From JAZLIT01 sp045617525 (lineage in GTDB: Bacteria > Bacillota > Bacilli > Bacillales_A > Planococcaceae): a stretch of 14,550 nt of DNA. The notes below the pieces were generated by a model. That model was not told where the DNA came from, did not search any database, and saw nothing but the letters and a program-made list of their open reading frames with translations. Where the stretch lies: contig JAZLIT010000197.1 of assembly GCA_045617525.1 (NCBI GenBank), positions 1 through 14,550 of the forward strand, given 5' to 3'. A program made the position numbers and the translations under genes. Of the stretch, positions 14,170 through 14,550 are shown piece after piece (the stretch's first letter is position 1; every line of letters starts with the position of its first letter).

Positions 14170-14301
14170 TATGTAACGCGTACATATGTAGCTGACTCCA
14201 TAATCATTGCGTTTTTCGTGATGACATATTCGGGCTATGTAAGGTACGGTTCGATAAATACTCTGTTCCAGATGGTCCAGGGCGAGAGGAGATAAACGAA
14301 T
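14170..14301 (+). promoter_or_regulatory. rpmE 5' leader, possible ribosomal-protein leader
   Basis: TATGTA (14170-14175) pairs with TACATA (14181-14186). TCATTGCG and CGTGATGA, on either side of a TTTTT loop around 14203-14225, form a second hairpin with two G-U pairs. CTCT near 14261 could pair with the AGAG of the ribosome binding site. L31 genes of several bacterial groups are known to have structured autoregulatory leaders; whether this one belongs to those is inference. Confidence 0.35.
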
Positions 14302-14505
14302 ATGAAACCAGGTATCCACCCAGATTACAAGCTTGCAACAGTAACATGTTCTTGCGGTAACGTTTTTGAAACGGGTTCAGTAAAAGAAAAAATTTCTGTC
14401 GAGTTCTGTAACGAATGTCACCCATTCTACACAGGTCGTCAAAAATTCGCTTCTGCTGACGGTCGTGTTGATAAATTCAACAAAAAATACGGTATTAACA
14501 ACTAA
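14302..14505 (+). CDS. rpmE: Ribosomal protein bL31, zinc-binding form
   Basis: bL31 is a 50S subunit protein that helps bridge the subunits. The 67 residues begin MKPGIHPDY, a family signature. Four cysteines, Cys16 and Cys18 in CSCG and Cys36 and Cys39 in CNEC, form the zinc site. This makes it the zinc-containing (C+) form rather than the zinc-free YtiA/RpmEB type used under zinc starvation; a second bL31 may exist elsewhere. HPFYTGRQKF and DKFNKKYG complete the match. The start is ATG 14302 with GAGGAG (14286-14291) 10 nt upstream. It has its own promoter and a terminator at 14521-14550, so it is a single-gene unit after rho. Confidence 0.98.
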   Translation: MKPGIHPDYKLATVTCSCGNVFETGSVKEKISVEFCNECHPFYTGRQKFASADGRVDKFNKKYGINN

Positions 14506-14520
14506 TATCCGTATTCGTAA

Positions 14521-14550
14521 ACACACACAAGAAATTGTGTGTGTTTTTTT
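14521..14550 (+). terminator. Rho-independent terminator of rpmE
   Basis: ACACACACAA (14521-14530) and TTGTGTGTGT (14535-14544) form a perfect 10-bp stem with loop GAAA, followed by Ts up to the window end. Confidence 0.92.

Larger units (their letters stand above)
13998..14301 (+). other. rho-rpmE intergenic region: AT-rich stretch, promoter and leader
   Basis: No gene is supported here. The first part (13998-14132) is AT-rich with a TAGTAAA-like direct repeat around 14017-14045. It is followed by the rpmE promoter and a leader of about 125 nt. A 20-codon frame from 14114 overlaps the promoter, has no ribosome binding site and is not called. Confidence 0.6.

Noticed and set aside
14114..14176. 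20-codon reading frame before rpmE
   Set aside because: No ribosome binding site, overlaps the rpmE promoter and AT-rich sequence; likely chance.

Overview
The window is a low-GC Firmicutes chromosome segment. The order rpoE, pyrG, ywjG (opposite strand), spo0F, fbaA, tal, murA2, glpX, rho, rpmE matches the conserved Bacillus subtilis block. Protein sequences such as RpoE and the presence of a fused IcmF point to a spore-forming member of the Planococcaceae/Caryophanaceae (Lysinibacillus-Solibacillus type). The family-level placement is inference; no 16S sequence is present.

Layout. Positions 1-193 hold the last copy of a short repeat cut by the window edge and a leader for icmF. icmF (194-3442) encodes a one-chain, B12-dependent isobutyryl-CoA mutase with its own G-protein chaperone. 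A 52-residue membrane protein follows (3584-3742), then rpoE (RNA polymerase delta) and its terminator. pyrG (CTP synthase) has a promoter, a GGG start site and a C-rich terminator hairpin that fit the known CTP-sensing reiterative-transcription attenuator. Between pyrG and the convergent ywjG lies about 760 bp without a credible gene. It holds two arrays (13 and 8 units) of a conserved 11-bp core, GAACGCACAAA, spaced 21 or 19 bp and bracketed by inward-facing terminators. spo0F (sporulation phosphorelay) diverges from ywjG. fbaA, tal, murA2 and glpX follow on the plus strand, then rho with a long leader, and rpmE with its own promoter, leader and terminator at the window end.

Function. The conserved genes are core housekeeping: nucleotide supply (PyrG), glycolysis and gluconeogenesis (FbaA, GlpX), sugar-phosphate interconversion (Tal), peptidoglycan precursor synthesis (MurA2), transcription (RpoE, Rho), sporulation signalling (Spo0F) and translation (RpmE). 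IcmF belongs to branched-chain acyl-CoA metabolism.

The most unusual element is the GAACGCACAAA repeat family. It is non-coding by the frame argument given below, has a recurring 61-bp higher-order pattern, and occurs at two places at least 6.3 kb apart. Other points are the pyrG attenuator, a 14-bp palindrome with Spo0A-box-like halves just before the glpX ribosome binding site, an inverted repeat over the start of the 52-residue gene, and structured leaders of rho and rpmE. Apart from the repeats, I see no sign of a novel multi-gene system.
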